Both the position numbers and the translations under genes were made by a program. Below are positions 37,832 through 47,596 of a DNA stretch of 64,000 nucleotides, in pieces (position 1 is the stretch's first letter; every line of letters begins with the position of its first letter). Source of the stretch: Serpentinicella alkaliphila (GTDB taxonomy: Bacteria; Bacillota; Clostridia; Peptostreptococcales; Natronincolaceae); the NCBI RefSeq assembly GCF_018141405.1, contig NZ_CP058648.1, forward strand, positions 201,001 to 265,000, given 5' to 3'. Under the pieces are notes generated by a model. That model saw nothing but the letters and a program-made list of their open reading frames with translations. It made no database searches and was not told the DNA's origin.

Positions 37832-37997
37832 CCTTTCTTTACTATTCCTAAGAGAAAATTAATCCATTATATAAATGGATTATGCATCTCGAACTATTTT
37901 TATAGTACGTATTTATAAATAATTTTAATGTTTACTAATTTATTTTAATTGTTAGAATATTTAGTTAAATTTATGTTACAAATAATTATATCAGAAT

Positions 37998-38019
37998 TTA
38001 TTCGTTTGTCAACGAATAA
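37998..38019. promoter_or_regulatory. Palindromic operator candidate upstream of gltB
   Basis: TTATTCGTT-tgtc-AACGAATAA, a perfect 9-bp inverted repeat with 4-bp spacer, 167 bp upstream of the gltB start. It could bind a dimeric nitrogen regulator; it is not the TnrA box (TGTNAN7TNACA). Confidence 0.45.
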
Positions 38020-38188
38020 TAGTAAAATATTTTAAATAATAGTTTGTATTATTTCTAATATTTCTCTTTTTCTTTTTTATAGTAATTGACAAAACTAATC
38101 TGTTAATTTAAAACCATAAATCATTATATCGTTTTTTTACGAACAATAACTCGTATTTCTATTCTAAGATACGGATTAGTTTTAGTCA

Positions 38189-38222
38189 TAAAAAAACACC
38201 CTAAGTTATAACTTAAGATGTT
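38189..38222 (-). terminator. Terminator of the trkA-trkH operon
   Basis: Minus strand ACATCTTAAGTTATAACTTAGGGTGT followed by TTTTTTTATG. Confidence 0.8.
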
Positions 38223-38236
38223 AATGATAATTTTAA

Positions 38237-39679
38237 TTAATCTTTCCAAAAGCCCGGAACTAAAAAGATAATCATTGTGAATAATTCTAACCTACCAAAC
38301 AACATTAGAAGTGAAAAAAACATCTTGCTCGCTCCAGTAAATTGGCTATATGTGTGAGTAGGCCCGACAAAACCAAATCCAGGCCCAATATTTCCTAGGG
38401 TTGCAGCTACAGCACTCATCGAACTAATTAAACCAATATCTTCTAAAGATATTACTAAAGTTCCAACAGCAAAGATAACTAAATATAAAAAGAAGAAACT
38501 AATTACACTTGCAATTACATCAGACGTTATCATCTTATCATTTAAAGTTACAGGAATATATGCCTTCGGATGGAGTAACTTTAAGGTTTCTCTTTTTACT
38601 AATTTTACTAGTATAAGCAAACGTATTACTTTTATAGACCCTGCTGTAGAGCCTGCGCTACCACCAACAAACATTAAAAAGAATAAAATCCCTTTACTAA
38701 AATTAGTCCATTCATCATAATTTGCCGTTGTGTACCCTGTAGTTGTCGTAATTGACGCTACTTGAAATAAGGAATGCTCAAAGGTTTCACTAAATGAATT
38801 GTAGATGGAACCACTCATGTTAATAGTTATTAACAATATACTAATTAGCACAATAGCTATATATAACTTAAATTCTGAGTTTACAACTACTTTTCTCCAT
38901 CTACCCTTATATAGTTCATAATATAACCCAAAATTAACACCTGAAGCAATCATAAATATCGCAATAACATAAGTTATATAACTACTGTTAAAAGCCCCCA
39001 CGCTCGCATTTCTAGTAGAGAATCCACCGGTTCCTACAGTTCCAAAGGTGTGGATTAAAGACTCATATAAGGACATTCCTCCAAAATACAATAATACTAC
39101 TTGTAATATAGTTATTCCCAAATATGCTGTGTACAAAATAGTTGCTGTATCTTTAACTCTTGGAACCAGTTTATCCGAAATTGGTCCAGGACTCTCAGCC
39201 TTAAAAATCTGAAAACCACCCACCCCTATAGTAGGAAAAATAGCTAGTGTTAAAACTAGAATACCCATCCCACCTAACCAATGGGTAAAAGACCTCCAAA
39301 ACAGGATTCCTCTCGGCAGCACTTCTATATCATCTATTATTGTTGCTCCTGTTGTTGTCAAGCCTGATACAGTTTCAAAAAAAGCATCTATAAAAGAAGG
39401 TATGCTCCCTGATAAGATAAATGGAATAGATCCAAAAACAGATACCAAAATCCAACCAAAAGTTACTATGGTCAAAGCATCTTTTGCTCTAATTCTATTA
39501 TTCTTTTTCGGAAATCTCGACATAGGAATTCCTACAGCCAGTACTATTAATATGGAATATATAAAAGCTAATCTATCATGACTTTTATCCAATATCGCTA
39601 TATATAAAGGAAGAACAAATGCTATTGCTTTAAATAGAAGTAGATTTCCCAGTACCTTTATAACTACTCCATAATTCAT
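38237..39679 (-). CDS. trkH: Potassium uptake protein TrkH/KtrB
   Basis: 480 residues, about ten to twelve membrane helices. The four P-loops with their selectivity-filter Gly residues are visible: ETVSGLTTTGATII, HTFGTVGTGGFSTRN, ITTTTGYTTANY and ATLGNIGPGFG. It is the membrane channel subunit of K+ uptake, gated by the TrkA-type protein encoded upstream. The gene overlaps trkA by 50 bp; its own RBS (AAAGGAGGACTATTAC) lies inside trkA, so the start is well supported. Confidence 0.96.
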   Translation of the reverse strand: MNYGVVIKVLGNLLLFKAIAFVLPLYIAILDKSHDRLAFIYSILIVLAVGIPMSRFPKKNNRIRAKDALTIVTFGWILVSVFGSIPFILSGSIPSFIDAFFETVSGLTTTGATIIDDIEVLPRGILFWRSFTHWLGGMGILVLTLAIFPTIGVGGFQIFKAESPGPISDKLVPRVKDTATILYTAYLGITILQVVLLYFGGMSLYESLIHTFGTVGTGGFSTRNASVGAFNSSYITYVIAIFMIASGVNFGLYYELYKGRWRKVVVNSEFKLYIAIVLISILLITINMSGSIYNSFSETFEHSLFQVASITTTTGYTTANYDEWTNFSKGILFFLMFVGGSAGSTAGSIKVIRLLILVKLVKRETLKLLHPKAYIPVTLNDKMITSDVIASVISFFFLYLVIFAVGTLVISLEDIGLISSMSAVAATLGNIGPGFGFVGPTHTYSQFTGASKMFFSLLMLFGRLELFTMIIFLVPGFWKD

Positions 39680-41036
39680 GTAATAGTCCTCCTTTAACCT
39701 TATAAAAATACTTCTCTATATGTGAAATTTCAGATTCCAAGCAAAACACAATCATTCTGTCTCCTGGATATATTATAGTCTTGCCGCTTGGTATTGTAAC
39801 TACTCCCCTATGGACAACAGCCCCAATAATTATTCCTTGAGGTAAACCAACATCACTTAGTGGTTTACCAACAATATTTGAACTTTCATTAGCGATTAAT
39901 TCTAATACTTCAGCTTGTCCTCCTAGCAATAATGATATCGATATAACTTTTCCACCTTGGATGAATCTTAAAATCTCACTAGCAGTAATTAATACGGGAT
40001 TAATAGCTACGTCTATACCTAATCTCTCTATTATTGGTATATAGTTAGGTCTGCTTACTTTCGCTATAACCTTGTTTAAACCATACCTCTTACTTAATAA
40101 GGCTAGTAGCAAATTTTCTTCATCAAAACCTGTCAATGTAACCAAGGCATCCATATCTGTAATATTTTCCTCAGTCAATAGGTTAACATCAGTACCATCA
40201 CCATGAATAACCAATGTATTTTTTAGTTGTTCTACTAAATACTTACATCTTTCTTTATCTCGCTCAACAATCTTAACTGTTACACCATGATTAGTTAATT
40301 TTTTTGCTAAATAAAACCCTGCTTTACCACCACCAAGAATTAGAACCTTTTTTGCCTTTTTATGCTCTGTTGGTTTATCCATAGTTTTTAATAATGTATT
40401 TATACTTTCTTTTTTTCCTATTACATAAACAGTATCCTGATTTGATAACTCTGTCTCCCCATGAGGTATAATAACCTCACCATCCCTTTGTAACGCCACA
40501 ATTAATAGAGACTCTGGCATTTTAATTTCCTTAAGTTTTTTTCCGGCAAAGCCTTCATAGCAATAAGCTTTAAAATCTGTCATACTCACTTTACCTTTCG
40601 CAAACTCTTCCATATGTAATGCCTGGCCCTTTAGTAAGTATTTAAATATTTCCTTAGCTGTTTCTAAATCCGGATTCGCAACGTAATCTATTTTCATTTC
40701 TTCTTTAACAAATTCAATTTGAGTCGAATATTCAGGATTTCTAATACGGGCTATAACTCTTTTCGCTCCCATTCTTTTCGCCATAGTACATATTAGCATA
40801 TTTGTTTCATCACTATCTGTAACTGCAATAACTAAATCGGTATTTTTAATATTAAATTGTTCTAAAACCGATAACTGCACCCCATTTGCCTTTATACTCA
40901 AAACGTCCAGATTGTTATTCACCCGTTCTAAAGCCGATTCATCATTATCAATAATAATAACATTGTTATTTACGTTTGATAAGGATTCCGCTAGCTTATA
41001 TCCTAATTTACCAGCACCAACAATAATAATTTGCAT
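39630..41036 (-). CDS. trkA: Trk system potassium regulatory subunit TrkA
   Basis: 468 residues with two RCK units: IIIVGAGKLGYKLAESL (3-19) and DNDESALE of the first NAD-binding domain, a TrkA_C domain, then VLILGGGKAGFYLAKKL (about 228-244) and a second TrkA_C domain. It binds nucleotides in the cytoplasm and gates TrkH. Upstream of trkH in the same operon. Confidence 0.96.
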   Translation of the reverse strand: MQIIIVGAGKLGYKLAESLSNVNNNVIIIDNDESALERVNNNLDVLSIKANGVQLSVLEQFNIKNTDLVIAVTDSDETNMLICTMAKRMGAKRVIARIRNPEYSTQIEFVKEEMKIDYVANPDLETAKEIFKYLLKGQALHMEEFAKGKVSMTDFKAYCYEGFAGKKLKEIKMPESLLIVALQRDGEVIIPHGETELSNQDTVYVIGKKESINTLLKTMDKPTEHKKAKKVLILGGGKAGFYLAKKLTNHGVTVKIVERDKERCKYLVEQLKNTLVIHGDGTDVNLLTEENITDMDALVTLTGFDEENLLLALLSKRYGLNKVIAKVSRPNYIPIIERLGIDVAINPVLITASEILRFIQGGKVISISLLLGGQAEVLELIANESSNIVGKPLSDVGLPQGIIIGAVVHRGVVTIPSGKTIIYPGDRMIVFCLESEISHIEKYFYKVKGGLLHELWSSYKGTGKSTSI

Positions 41037-41057
41037 TTTATCATCCCTTCTAAGGTG

Positions 41058-41498
41058 TTATAAATGAATGCTATAACTCGACTCCCAATCTTGCGTATAA
41101 GTTTGCTTTAAAACATCTAAAGCCTCTTTATCATCATAACTAATTATTACTAAATTGTCTGAGAAACACTCCTCCTTATTCTTTATGCCGGATACTATTA
41201 AAAAAAGATTATCTATAATAATGAATTGAGTGTTACACTTCGGATTAATTCTTACTTCACAACTCTTATCCATTTTACTTTGATTCATATATATCAATGA
41301 GGACTTATAATATTGTATTTTAGGAATAATAAACTTATATGAAACATTTCTATTTTCATCTGTAAAAAATTCATTAAGTTTTTTTAGTAAGGCTTTATCA
41401 AGAAATCCATAAATTAAAATTTCTGCAACACTCTCATTATGTTTAATATACTCAGTAATTTTGTCAAACAGTCCATTACTTCGAATTAAAACTTCCAT
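41058..41498 (-). CDS. Hypothetical protein, first gene of the trkA-trkH operon
   Basis: 146 residues, no membrane helix. The fold looks alpha/beta: VAEILIYGFLDKALLKKLNEFF, YKFIIPKIQYYKSSLIYM, CNTQFIIIDNLFLIVSG. The last pattern recalls the D-x-x-x-x-x-x-S strand of phospholipase-D-like proteins but no HKD motif is present. It lies 21 bp upstream of trkA on the same strand, so a role in K+ homeostasis is possible (inference). Confidence 0.65.
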   Translation of the reverse strand: MEVLIRSNGLFDKITEYIKHNESVAEILIYGFLDKALLKKLNEFFTDENRNVSYKFIIPKIQYYKSSLIYMNQSKMDKSCEVRINPKCNTQFIIIDNLFLIVSGIKNKEECFSDNLVIISYDDKEALDVLKQTYTQDWESSYSIHL

Positions 41499-41743
41499 AG
41501 TTCGCCCCCCTTAGTAACATCCTTTATACCAGTATATAACTTTTACCAATTCATTACAATTCACCTTTGTTAATAAAACTAATTTTTATTTATTTATTTC
41601 CATTTTATGTATAAATATGTTTAATAGTAACTAATCTGGATATATACAAATAATAGAGCTTAAAGTCAATAAAACGTTCATATATGTATTGTTTCAAAAT
41701 TCTGAATTTGATATAATATTGAATAACACGGGGGTGAATGCTT

Positions 41744-42751
41744 ATGAAAAATGTCGAAAAAAATGAAATTAATGCATCAATTCTAATTAGAGAACTTAAG
41801 CAAGCAAACAACGAGATGAAAAGTGTTATAGAAAGCATTGAACAAATAGCATCTCAAACAAAATTACTTGCTTTAAATTCTGCTATTGAAGCAGCTAGAG
41901 CTGGAGAGATGGGAAGAGGCTTTTCAGTAGTAGCTGATGAAATAAAAAAACTCGCTGAAAGAAGTACTGTATCAAACAACCAAAATAAATCTTTAGTAGA
42001 AAATATTCAAAACAAGGCAAACGAAGTTATCGCGGTACGTACAATAGACTTATGCTTTGATACTATTGATAAGATTGAAAGAAATCTATTTGAAAGAAAT
42101 TGTGATGTACAGGCTTGGTCAACATTCGAACCCTTTAAAGCAGCGATCGAAAATAAAACTAAGGAATCAATTGATAAAGCTTCATCCTTATTAACAGAAA
42201 TTTGGCGTATATATGAAGTATATCATGATATTATACTTTCAGATGCGGAAGGTACTATTATTGCTGTAGCCAAAAATAAAAACTTAGTAAACAAAGATGT
42301 ATCAACAAAATCCTGGTTTAAAAAGGTTTTACAAGAGAACAATGTAAATGTTACTGATATGTATTACTCAGATAATGTAAATGATTACACTATTTCTTAT
42401 TCTACGTCAATTAAAAACGACGCAGGAAGAACGATCGGGGTTTTATCTACTCGTTTTAACTGGAACTATATTTACGATATAATTGACAAAGCAAAAATTA
42501 GCTCAAATGCAGATATATATTTGATAAATAGTAATGGAATCGTAATTGCCTCAAATAACAAATCTTTAATTTTAAAGGAAGATTTGAAGTTTTTAGAAAC
42601 TGCAAAACGAGCAATGAATGGTGAGCCTTTAGGATATAAAATTGAAAGCAACAAACTTGGTGTTCAAAGTCTATATGGTTTTGCACACACACAAGGTTAT
42701 AACTCATATAAAGGAAAAGGTTGGTCTATAATTATTAGAGAACCCTTTTAA
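41744..42751 (+). CDS. Soluble methyl-accepting chemotaxis-like protein with C-terminal Cache domain
   Basis: About 335 residues. Start chosen at the third codon of the open frame, 9 bp after GGGGG. Residues about 25-80 hold the highly conserved chemoreceptor tip: [43 protein letters not shown]. From about 120 a PDC/Cache-type sensor follows ([77 protein letters not shown]). There is no membrane segment and only one half of a signalling hairpin, and the order is reversed compared with normal receptors. It may be a cytoplasmic sensor or a remnant of a larger receptor. A 42783-42813 terminator follows. Confidence 0.8.
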   Translation: MKNVEKNEINASILIRELKQANNEMKSVIESIEQIASQTKLLALNSAIEAARAGEMGRGFSVVADEIKKLAERSTVSNNQNKSLVENIQNKANEVIAVRTIDLCFDTIDKIERNLFERNCDVQAWSTFEPFKAAIENKTKESIDKASSLLTEIWRIYEVYHDIILSDAEGTIIAVAKNKNLVNKDVSTKSWFKKVLQENNVNVTDMYYSDNVNDYTISYSTSIKNDAGRTIGVLSTRFNWNYIYDIIDKAKISSNADIYLINSNGIVIASNNKSLILKEDLKFLETAKRAMNGEPLGYKIESNKLGVQSLYGFAHTQGYNSYKGKGWSIIIREPF

Positions 42752-42782
42752 AATATGAATACATAAGTTCTTTTATATTAAA

Positions 42783-42813
42783 GCACATCAATTTAGATTC
42801 GGTGTGTTTTTTA
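42783..42813 (+). terminator. Terminator after the chemoreceptor-like gene
   Basis: CACATC...GGTGTG (one G-U pair) followed by TTTTTT. Confidence 0.55.
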
Positions 42814-42973
42814 TATTTCTAAAAAATATTCTCGAAAAAATTAAATTATAGTTGATTAAAAGTAATAATATTTTCTATTTTATTATTATTTTACAAATTA
42901 TAATAACTCTAAAAAAACAGATAATATTAAAGTAAGATTCAATCTTACAAATAAAATTAATGGAGGTAATTCA

Positions 42974-43312
42974 ATGAAATATACTAATGACTTTAGTTCA
43001 ATAAACCTAAGTAACTCTACTTCTTCGAAACAAGGTGAGATACAAAAAGTGAGAGAAAACATGAGTAACAATAGTTTATCGAACAGTTATAACAATATGA
43101 ATACCTCTCAGTTTAATTTGTCAAACTCTAGTTCTGTAAATCAAGGAGAACTACAAAATGTTAGACAAAACATGAATACTAGTAACAACTATTCTAACTC
43201 TTCATTTTCAAATGGTATGGGATTAAATAGTTCAAGTTCTGTAAATTCTGCTGAAATACAAAATGTAAAAAACAATATGAAAAATAGTCAAAATAGCCCT
43301 TACCAAAGATAG
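42974..43312 (+). CDS. Asn/Ser-rich protein with three internal repeats
   Basis: 112 residues, about half Asn or Ser. Three repeats of about 20 residues: LSNSTSSKQGEIQKVRENM, LSNSSSVNQGELQNVRQNM and LNSSSSVNSAEIQNVKNNM, separated by Asn/Ser/Met-rich linkers. No signal peptide or membrane segment. RBS TGGAGG and a strong terminator show it is a proper gene. The layout (short repeats with Gln/Asn-Val-Arg cores) resembles gamma-type SASPs such as SspE, used as amino-acid stores in Bacillus spores, but the sequence is different; assignment is inference. Confidence 0.75.
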   Translation: MKYTNDFSSINLSNSTSSKQGEIQKVRENMSNNSLSNSYNNMNTSQFNLSNSSSVNQGELQNVRQNMNTSNNYSNSSFSNGMGLNSSSSVNSAEIQNVKNNMKNSQNSPYQR

Positions 43313-43320
43313 TTCTCCTA

Positions 43321-43359
43321 TATCCTGAGCACAATGTGCTCAGGATACTCATTTTTTTG
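43321..43359 (+). terminator. Terminator after the repeat protein
   Basis: TATCCTGAGCAC-AAT-GTGCTCAGGATA then ACTCATTTTTTT; perfect 12-bp stem. Confidence 0.92.
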
Positions 43360-43430
43360 TGTATTAATAGAATAAGTTTTCCAGTATTTGTTTATAATCT
43401 CTATGAAATATATTTTGAGGAGGAATATTT

Positions 43431-43988
43431 ATGAGTGTAAACAATGCAATGACTGCAGACTTTTTACGCTCTGCCTACGGTGGAGAAAGTATGGCCCATA
43501 TGCGTTATTTAATTTGGGCAGACGTAGCTGATAAAGAAAAAATGCCAAATATAGGGAGACTTTTTAGAGCTATTGCCTATGCAGAGTATGCTCATGCAGA
43601 TAATCATTTCAAAGTACTCAAAGACCAAAAAGGGGATTTCACCGTACCTGCAGGAGCGATTTTCGGCATAGGTAACACTGTAGAAAATTTACAGGGAGGA
43701 ATAGATGGGGAATTACATGAGATAGAACAAATGTATCCAGTATATTTAGAAACTGCACGTTACCAAAAAGAAAAAGGAGCAGAAAGAACTTTTCACTACG
43801 CTTTAGAAGCTGAAAAGGTACATGCTACTCTATTTAAAAAAGCACAAGACACTGCAAGAGAAGGTAAGGATATGGATGTAGCAACAATATATGTTTGTGA
43901 AATTTGTGGTCACACTACTACAGATGGATTACCGGATAAATGCCCAATATGTGGTGCTAAAAGTCAGGCATATAAAGCCTTTGATTAA
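43431..43988 (+). CDS. Rubrerythrin
   Basis: 185 residues. Diiron four-helix bundle: AYGGESMAHMRYL, AIAYAEYAHADNHFKV, EMYPVYLE region and HYALEAEKVHATLF; C-terminal rubredoxin-like site with VCEICGHTTTDGLPDKCPICGAKSQAY (two CxxC knuckles). Reduces hydrogen peroxide in anaerobes. The order is standard (bundle first, rubredoxin last). RBS GAGGAGGAAT. Confidence 0.96.
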   Translation: MSVNNAMTADFLRSAYGGESMAHMRYLIWADVADKEKMPNIGRLFRAIAYAEYAHADNHFKVLKDQKGDFTVPAGAIFGIGNTVENLQGGIDGELHEIEQMYPVYLETARYQKEKGAERTFHYALEAEKVHATLFKKAQDTAREGKDMDVATIYVCEICGHTTTDGLPDKCPICGAKSQAYKAFD

Positions 43989-44006
43989 TTTTTACATAAA
44001 GTAATG

Positions 44007-44038
44007 AAGCTACTAGAAAATTCTAGTAGCTTTTTTTA
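44007..44038 (+). terminator. Terminator of rubrerythrin
   Basis: AAGCTACTAGAA-AA-TTCTAGTAGCTT followed by TTTTTATG. Confidence 0.9.
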
Positions 44039-44135
44039 TGTAAATAATGAAATGAAATAAGAGAACTAACTATCACAATATTACTAATAGTAATATTATG
44101 TACTATACAATATTATTCTAAGGGGGGACCTAACA

Positions 44136-44513
44136 ATGTATACCTATTTATACTATAGCCCAGACTATTGGATACTAAATAATATCTATAGAATTTCAGT
44201 TGATATAAACAAAAGATTACTAACACTTTATTTAAATAACAAGATTCACAAAACATACCCTGTTGCAGTTGGCAAACCATCAACCCCTACACCCACTGGA
44301 ACCTATACTATTAAAAATAAAGCCTTAAATCCAGGAGGTCCCTTTGGTTCTCGTTGGATGGGGCTTAGCATTCCACACTACGGTATACACGGTACAAACA
44401 ATCCAGCTTCCATTGGCCAGGCAGCATCCAAAGGATGTATTCGAATGCATAATCACAATGTAATAGAATTATATAATATTGTCCCTATAGGTACTGTTGT
44501 AAGAATTATATAA
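44136..44513 (+). CDS. L,D-transpeptidase (YkuD domain)
   Basis: 125 residues, nearly only the catalytic domain: [33 protein letters not shown], then the active-site block [25 protein letters not shown] with the catalytic Cys in KGCIRM and the conserved His. It forms 3-3 cross-links or attaches proteins to peptidoglycan. No signal peptide, as in several spore-cortex L,D-transpeptidases. A decayed second copy of this gene is found at 48736-48835. Confidence 0.92.
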   Translation: MYTYLYYSPDYWILNNIYRISVDINKRLLTLYLNNKIHKTYPVAVGKPSTPTPTGTYTIKNKALNPGGPFGSRWMGLSIPHYGIHGTNNPASIGQAASKGCIRMHNHNVIELYNIVPIGTVVRII

Positions 44514-44560
44514 TAGTCTTAACCTTAAATATAAACGAGCGTCTCATAGAAGGGTCTATT

Positions 44561-44600
44561 CCACATATTCTTTTGACAAATATAATCTTAAAGCAAAAAC
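44561..44600 (+). repeat. Direct repeat flanking the decayed zone, left copy
   Basis: About 38 bp (CCACATATTCTTTTGACAAA... to AAAGCAAAAAC) match 48690-48730 with about five differences. The two copies bracket the pseudogene/transposon zone. Confidence 0.6.
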
Positions 44601-44621
44601 AAAAATGCTATTGTAGATAAG

Positions 44622-44667
44622 TCCCTCACCTTTTCTTTATAATCCAAGAAAAAGCGAGGGGTTTTTA
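44622..44667 (+). terminator. Terminator of the L,D-transpeptidase gene
   Basis: CCCTC-A-CCTTTTCTT...AAGAAAAAG-C-GAGGG followed by GTTTTTAT. Confidence 0.6.
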
Positions 44668-44769
44668 TCTCACAATGAAACTATATAAATGTTATGCATT
44701 TTAATATCACTCTCAAAAACCCCAGTCATTTATGGTATGGTTTACCACATCGCAGTATCGACAAATAAT

Positions 44770-45191
44770 TTAAAACAAAATACTAAGTCTACACTTTTAT
44801 TGACGGTTATAACAGCTATAATGTGGGTGATATTGACAAGAGCTTTAATTTCGGCTTTTGGTTTTACTCATCCATCTCAAACTAAGCCATAGGAAGGCTT
44901 AATTTCATTACTTGCACTATCCGAACTTTGTATTTGGAATTCCATAATGGTAGTTTGGTATACTAATAGATCTATTTACATAGGTAAAAAGCTGTTTTTC
45001 AATATTTTCATTCTTTTTTTTGGGTTATTAGCTTTATGACACAAATAGAAACAGTATTTTTTAATGATGCAATAAAAATGCCTATGCTTATGATAGCTAT
45101 TACTGTTTTTGTTGGAGCTTTAGTGGAAATTGTAAGTGGATAGTTTGCAGTAAATTTAAAAAGAAAGTTAAAAGGTACTTCTACAAAATAA
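44770..45191 (+). pseudogene. Broken membrane-protein gene (unknown family)
   Basis: Continuous protein similarity to one membrane protein can be read across damage: STLLLTVITAIMWVILTRAL, a TAG stop near 44890, then GLISLLALSELCIWNSIMVVWYT, a one-base shift near 45035, then MTQIETVFFNDAIKMPMLMI, a second stop (SG-TAG) and the tail LKRKLKGTSTK. So it carries two stops and at least one frameshift. Four membrane helices would be expected in the intact product. It precedes a second broken membrane gene (45196 onward). Confidence 0.6.
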
Positions 45192-45195
45192 TAAT

Positions 45196-45286
45196 GAGGA
45201 TATATCCTTAAAAGATAATATACGTAAAATTATACTTATATCCATAATATATATGATTCTTATTTCTTTTTTGGATATTTGATTGC
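45196..45286 (+). pseudogene. 5' part of a membrane-protein gene split by a transposon
   Basis: Reads KDNIRKIILISIIYMI, then after a one-base deletion near 45261 YFFFGYLIA. The frame continues exactly at the far side of the transposon (48318 onward: IACQFPEIRN). Joining the two at the duplicated GATTGC restores GYLIACQFPEI. The intact gene encoded a small integral membrane protein; the family name is not known to me. Confidence 0.65.
45281..45286 (+). repeat. Target-site duplication, left copy
   Basis: GATTGC (GATTGCT if the next base is counted), repeated at 48318-48323; removing one copy and the interval restores the split reading frame. Confidence 0.65.
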
Positions 45287-45465
45287 TGTTGTTCTTCAAA
45301 TTAAATGCGGTTAACTTCTTCGTTTTATTTAATGTTTACTTTAAGACCAATCTTTACATTATTCAACGTACTTAATGGAACATAATCACAATAAATAAGG
45401 TTAAGTTATATGTTATTTCGCTTAAATCCATGAACATCTTTAAAGACATCCATGGATTTATTATT

Positions 45466-46271
45466 ATCCTAATTCAATTTCATTTACTGCAAGCATTACT
45501 ATGTCAGAATCTACTATATTGGCATTTTTGCTATTAGCAATAATAAGACTTGAATTGCATATCTTATTAATAAGTCTTGGTATACCATTTGATGCATTTA
45601 TTATAGCTTCTAGTGCATTGGCGTTAAAGATTTCCAAAGTAGATTTTGCACCCGAAAGTTTTCCTTTTATATAAGAAAGTGATTCTTCTCTCCGAGACTA
45701 TCGAGATTATAGTTCATAGTAACTCTTTGTCTTAATGGTTCATTAGCAACTAATCTTAAAGTATTATTAAGCTGAGGCAAGCCTACAAGAATAACTACGG
45801 CTCTATCTTTTGAATCCATATCAAAATTAAAAAGCATTTTAAGGTCATTAAGTACAGCATTGTTGATGTAGTTAGCTTCATCTATTATTATTACTGGGGT
45901 TATACGTTTCTCAATGGAATACCTGTTTATTTCTGCTTGTATATTTTTAAAGTTGTCTGTTTTTTTATGCATTGGCTCAAGGCCTAGTTCTGATGACAGA
46001 TGTTTGTAGAACTCACTCACTGTAAGTGTTGACAGTGAAGTATATATAACCTTGTATAAAGAGTTATTAAGCCCATTAACCCTTGACTCCTAATTGCCGT
46101 AGTCTTACCCCGTCCTGGACCACCTGTAATTACTCCGAAACCTTTATTGTTTAAAAGATAATTAAGCCTGTAGATTATTTCATTGTATTCAGATGTCTCC
46201 ACTACGATATCTTTTGTGTTCTTTATGAATGGGTTAAAGTCAAGCCCATATCTGCTAATGTAATCGATCAT
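45466..46271 (-). pseudogene. ExeA/TniB-like AAA ATPase of the transposon, frameshifted
   Basis: Two shifted pieces plus a tail: MIDYISRYGLDFNPFIKNTKD with Walker A ITGGPGRGKTTAIR; then SEFYKHLSSELGLEPMHKKT, Walker B PVIIIDEANYI and NEPLRQRVTMNY; then, in another frame, SYIKGKLSGAKSTLEIF to a stop near 45466. In related elements this protein selects the target and activates the transposase. At least two frameshifts. Confidence 0.82.
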
Positions 46272-46272
46272 T

Positions 46273-47516
46273 TTAATATTTGCCTCCCGTAAATTTTACT
46301 TTTTCTCTTTTTATCAGTGAATTTTCCTGCTTATTTAACAGTTTTATAGCCGTAAGTTCACCGGTATGCTTGTCAACTACATAGATTTTACTAAGGTCAG
46401 GTGAATACCTTAAGGTAACTTTCTGTTTTGAATAACGATAAGGCCTTATCATACTCAATTTCATCTATCATTACTACGTTATCGGCAGATACACGCCTCT
46501 CGTACTCAAGAAGAAATGTTGTTTCAATCAACTCTTCAGGTAATCTTTTTATAAGATATGATTCATTAAAGAACCTATCTTGGGGGCACAACCCGTTAAG
46601 AGAACTATGTATGCTCTGATTATAATGATTAACATAGTTTAGTAAGGCTTCACGAAGTTCAAGCAATAGATGAGTAATCACTCATGTTTAGTGAGACATC
46701 CATTGATCTTTCAATGTTTTAAACCACCTTTCTACTTTCGCTTTACTGGTTGGAGTGTATGGAGCACAGTAATTTATGGTTGAACCTATCCTTGCAACTA
46801 GAAGTTCCATCTGTTTATTTTTATAGCATGATCCATTATCAAAATTTAAAATCTTTGGTCTTCCAAATCTTGTGACAGCTGTTTTCATGATAGACATAAG
46901 ATTTATGAAGGTATCATTAAAAAAGATATCAATTCCAACAATATATCTTGAAGCATCATCAAGTAGTGCAATGATATAGGTGCGTTTTTTTGTTCCATCT
47001 ATTTTAATATAAGGACCAACACTACTGTCGCCACACCATACTTCATTTATGTGGGCTCTTTCATATCGCCTCATATCTTTGTTACCTGTATATTTATTTT
47101 CAATTTTAATTTGATTTACAAATCTATTGATTGTGGAGAGAGATATATCACCTTTATTTATATGCCATTATCAATTAACTTCTGATGTATTAAAGTTGCA
47201 GGTATTCGTGGGTATTCCTTTTTAGAAAGCGAACCTGCTCCATTATATCTTCGTCAATTTTTCTGGGCTGTCCGGTGTCACGCCTTCGTTGTGGAATAAG
47301 GGCATCAAAGCCACTTTGCCTATAACTGTAGTACCACCGTTCAAGAGTTGAGGCAGAAATTTTTGTATCTTCACCTCTTGGATTGGTATAGGTTTTTTTA
47401 GCCGTATCAGAAAAAAACTCTTTTATACTTTTATCTTCATCGTAGGTTCCACTTACTATTGGAGCGATGATCCCGTATCTAAAAAGCGCAATATTTCTTC
47501 TTGCTTCATCATTCAT
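46273..47516 (-). pseudogene. DDE integrase-type transposase of the transposon, frameshifted
   Basis: Starts at ATG 47516 after GGAGG. N-terminal helix-turn-helix part MNDEARRNIALFRYG...STLERWYYSYRQSGFDALIPQRR; then in shifted frames the catalytic core with VWCGDSSVGPYI (first Asp), ILNFDNGSCYKN (second Asp) and TSKAKVERWFKTLKD (Glu), and the mu-C-like tail (EYERRVSADNVVMID, RYSPDLSKIYVVDKHTGEL). At least four frameshifts along its length. Confidence 0.85.
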
Positions 47517-47596
47517 CTTTAAAATCCTCCTTCTATTTAAAGTATATTTAGAGTTTAGAATATAAAAAACAAATGGTAAAACAGGCTTATGTGGTT

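Larger units (their letters stand above)
37832..38236. other. Intergenic region upstream of gltB
   Basis: 405 bp of very A/T-rich DNA without a plausible gene. It holds the gltB RBS (AAAGGGTGG), a 22-bp palindrome at 37998-38019 and the trkH terminator at 38189-38222. No convincing -35/-10 pair could be singled out because the A/T content gives many weak matches. Confidence 0.6.

Noticed and set aside
43000-43300. CRISPR-like repeats in the Asn/Ser-rich gene
   Set aside because: Repeats are degenerate, keep reading frame and codon structure and number only three.
44689-44892. 67-codon frame as a separate small gene
   Set aside because: Its similarity-like reading continues past the stop; it is the first part of a broken membrane-protein gene and its first 30 codons look non-coding.
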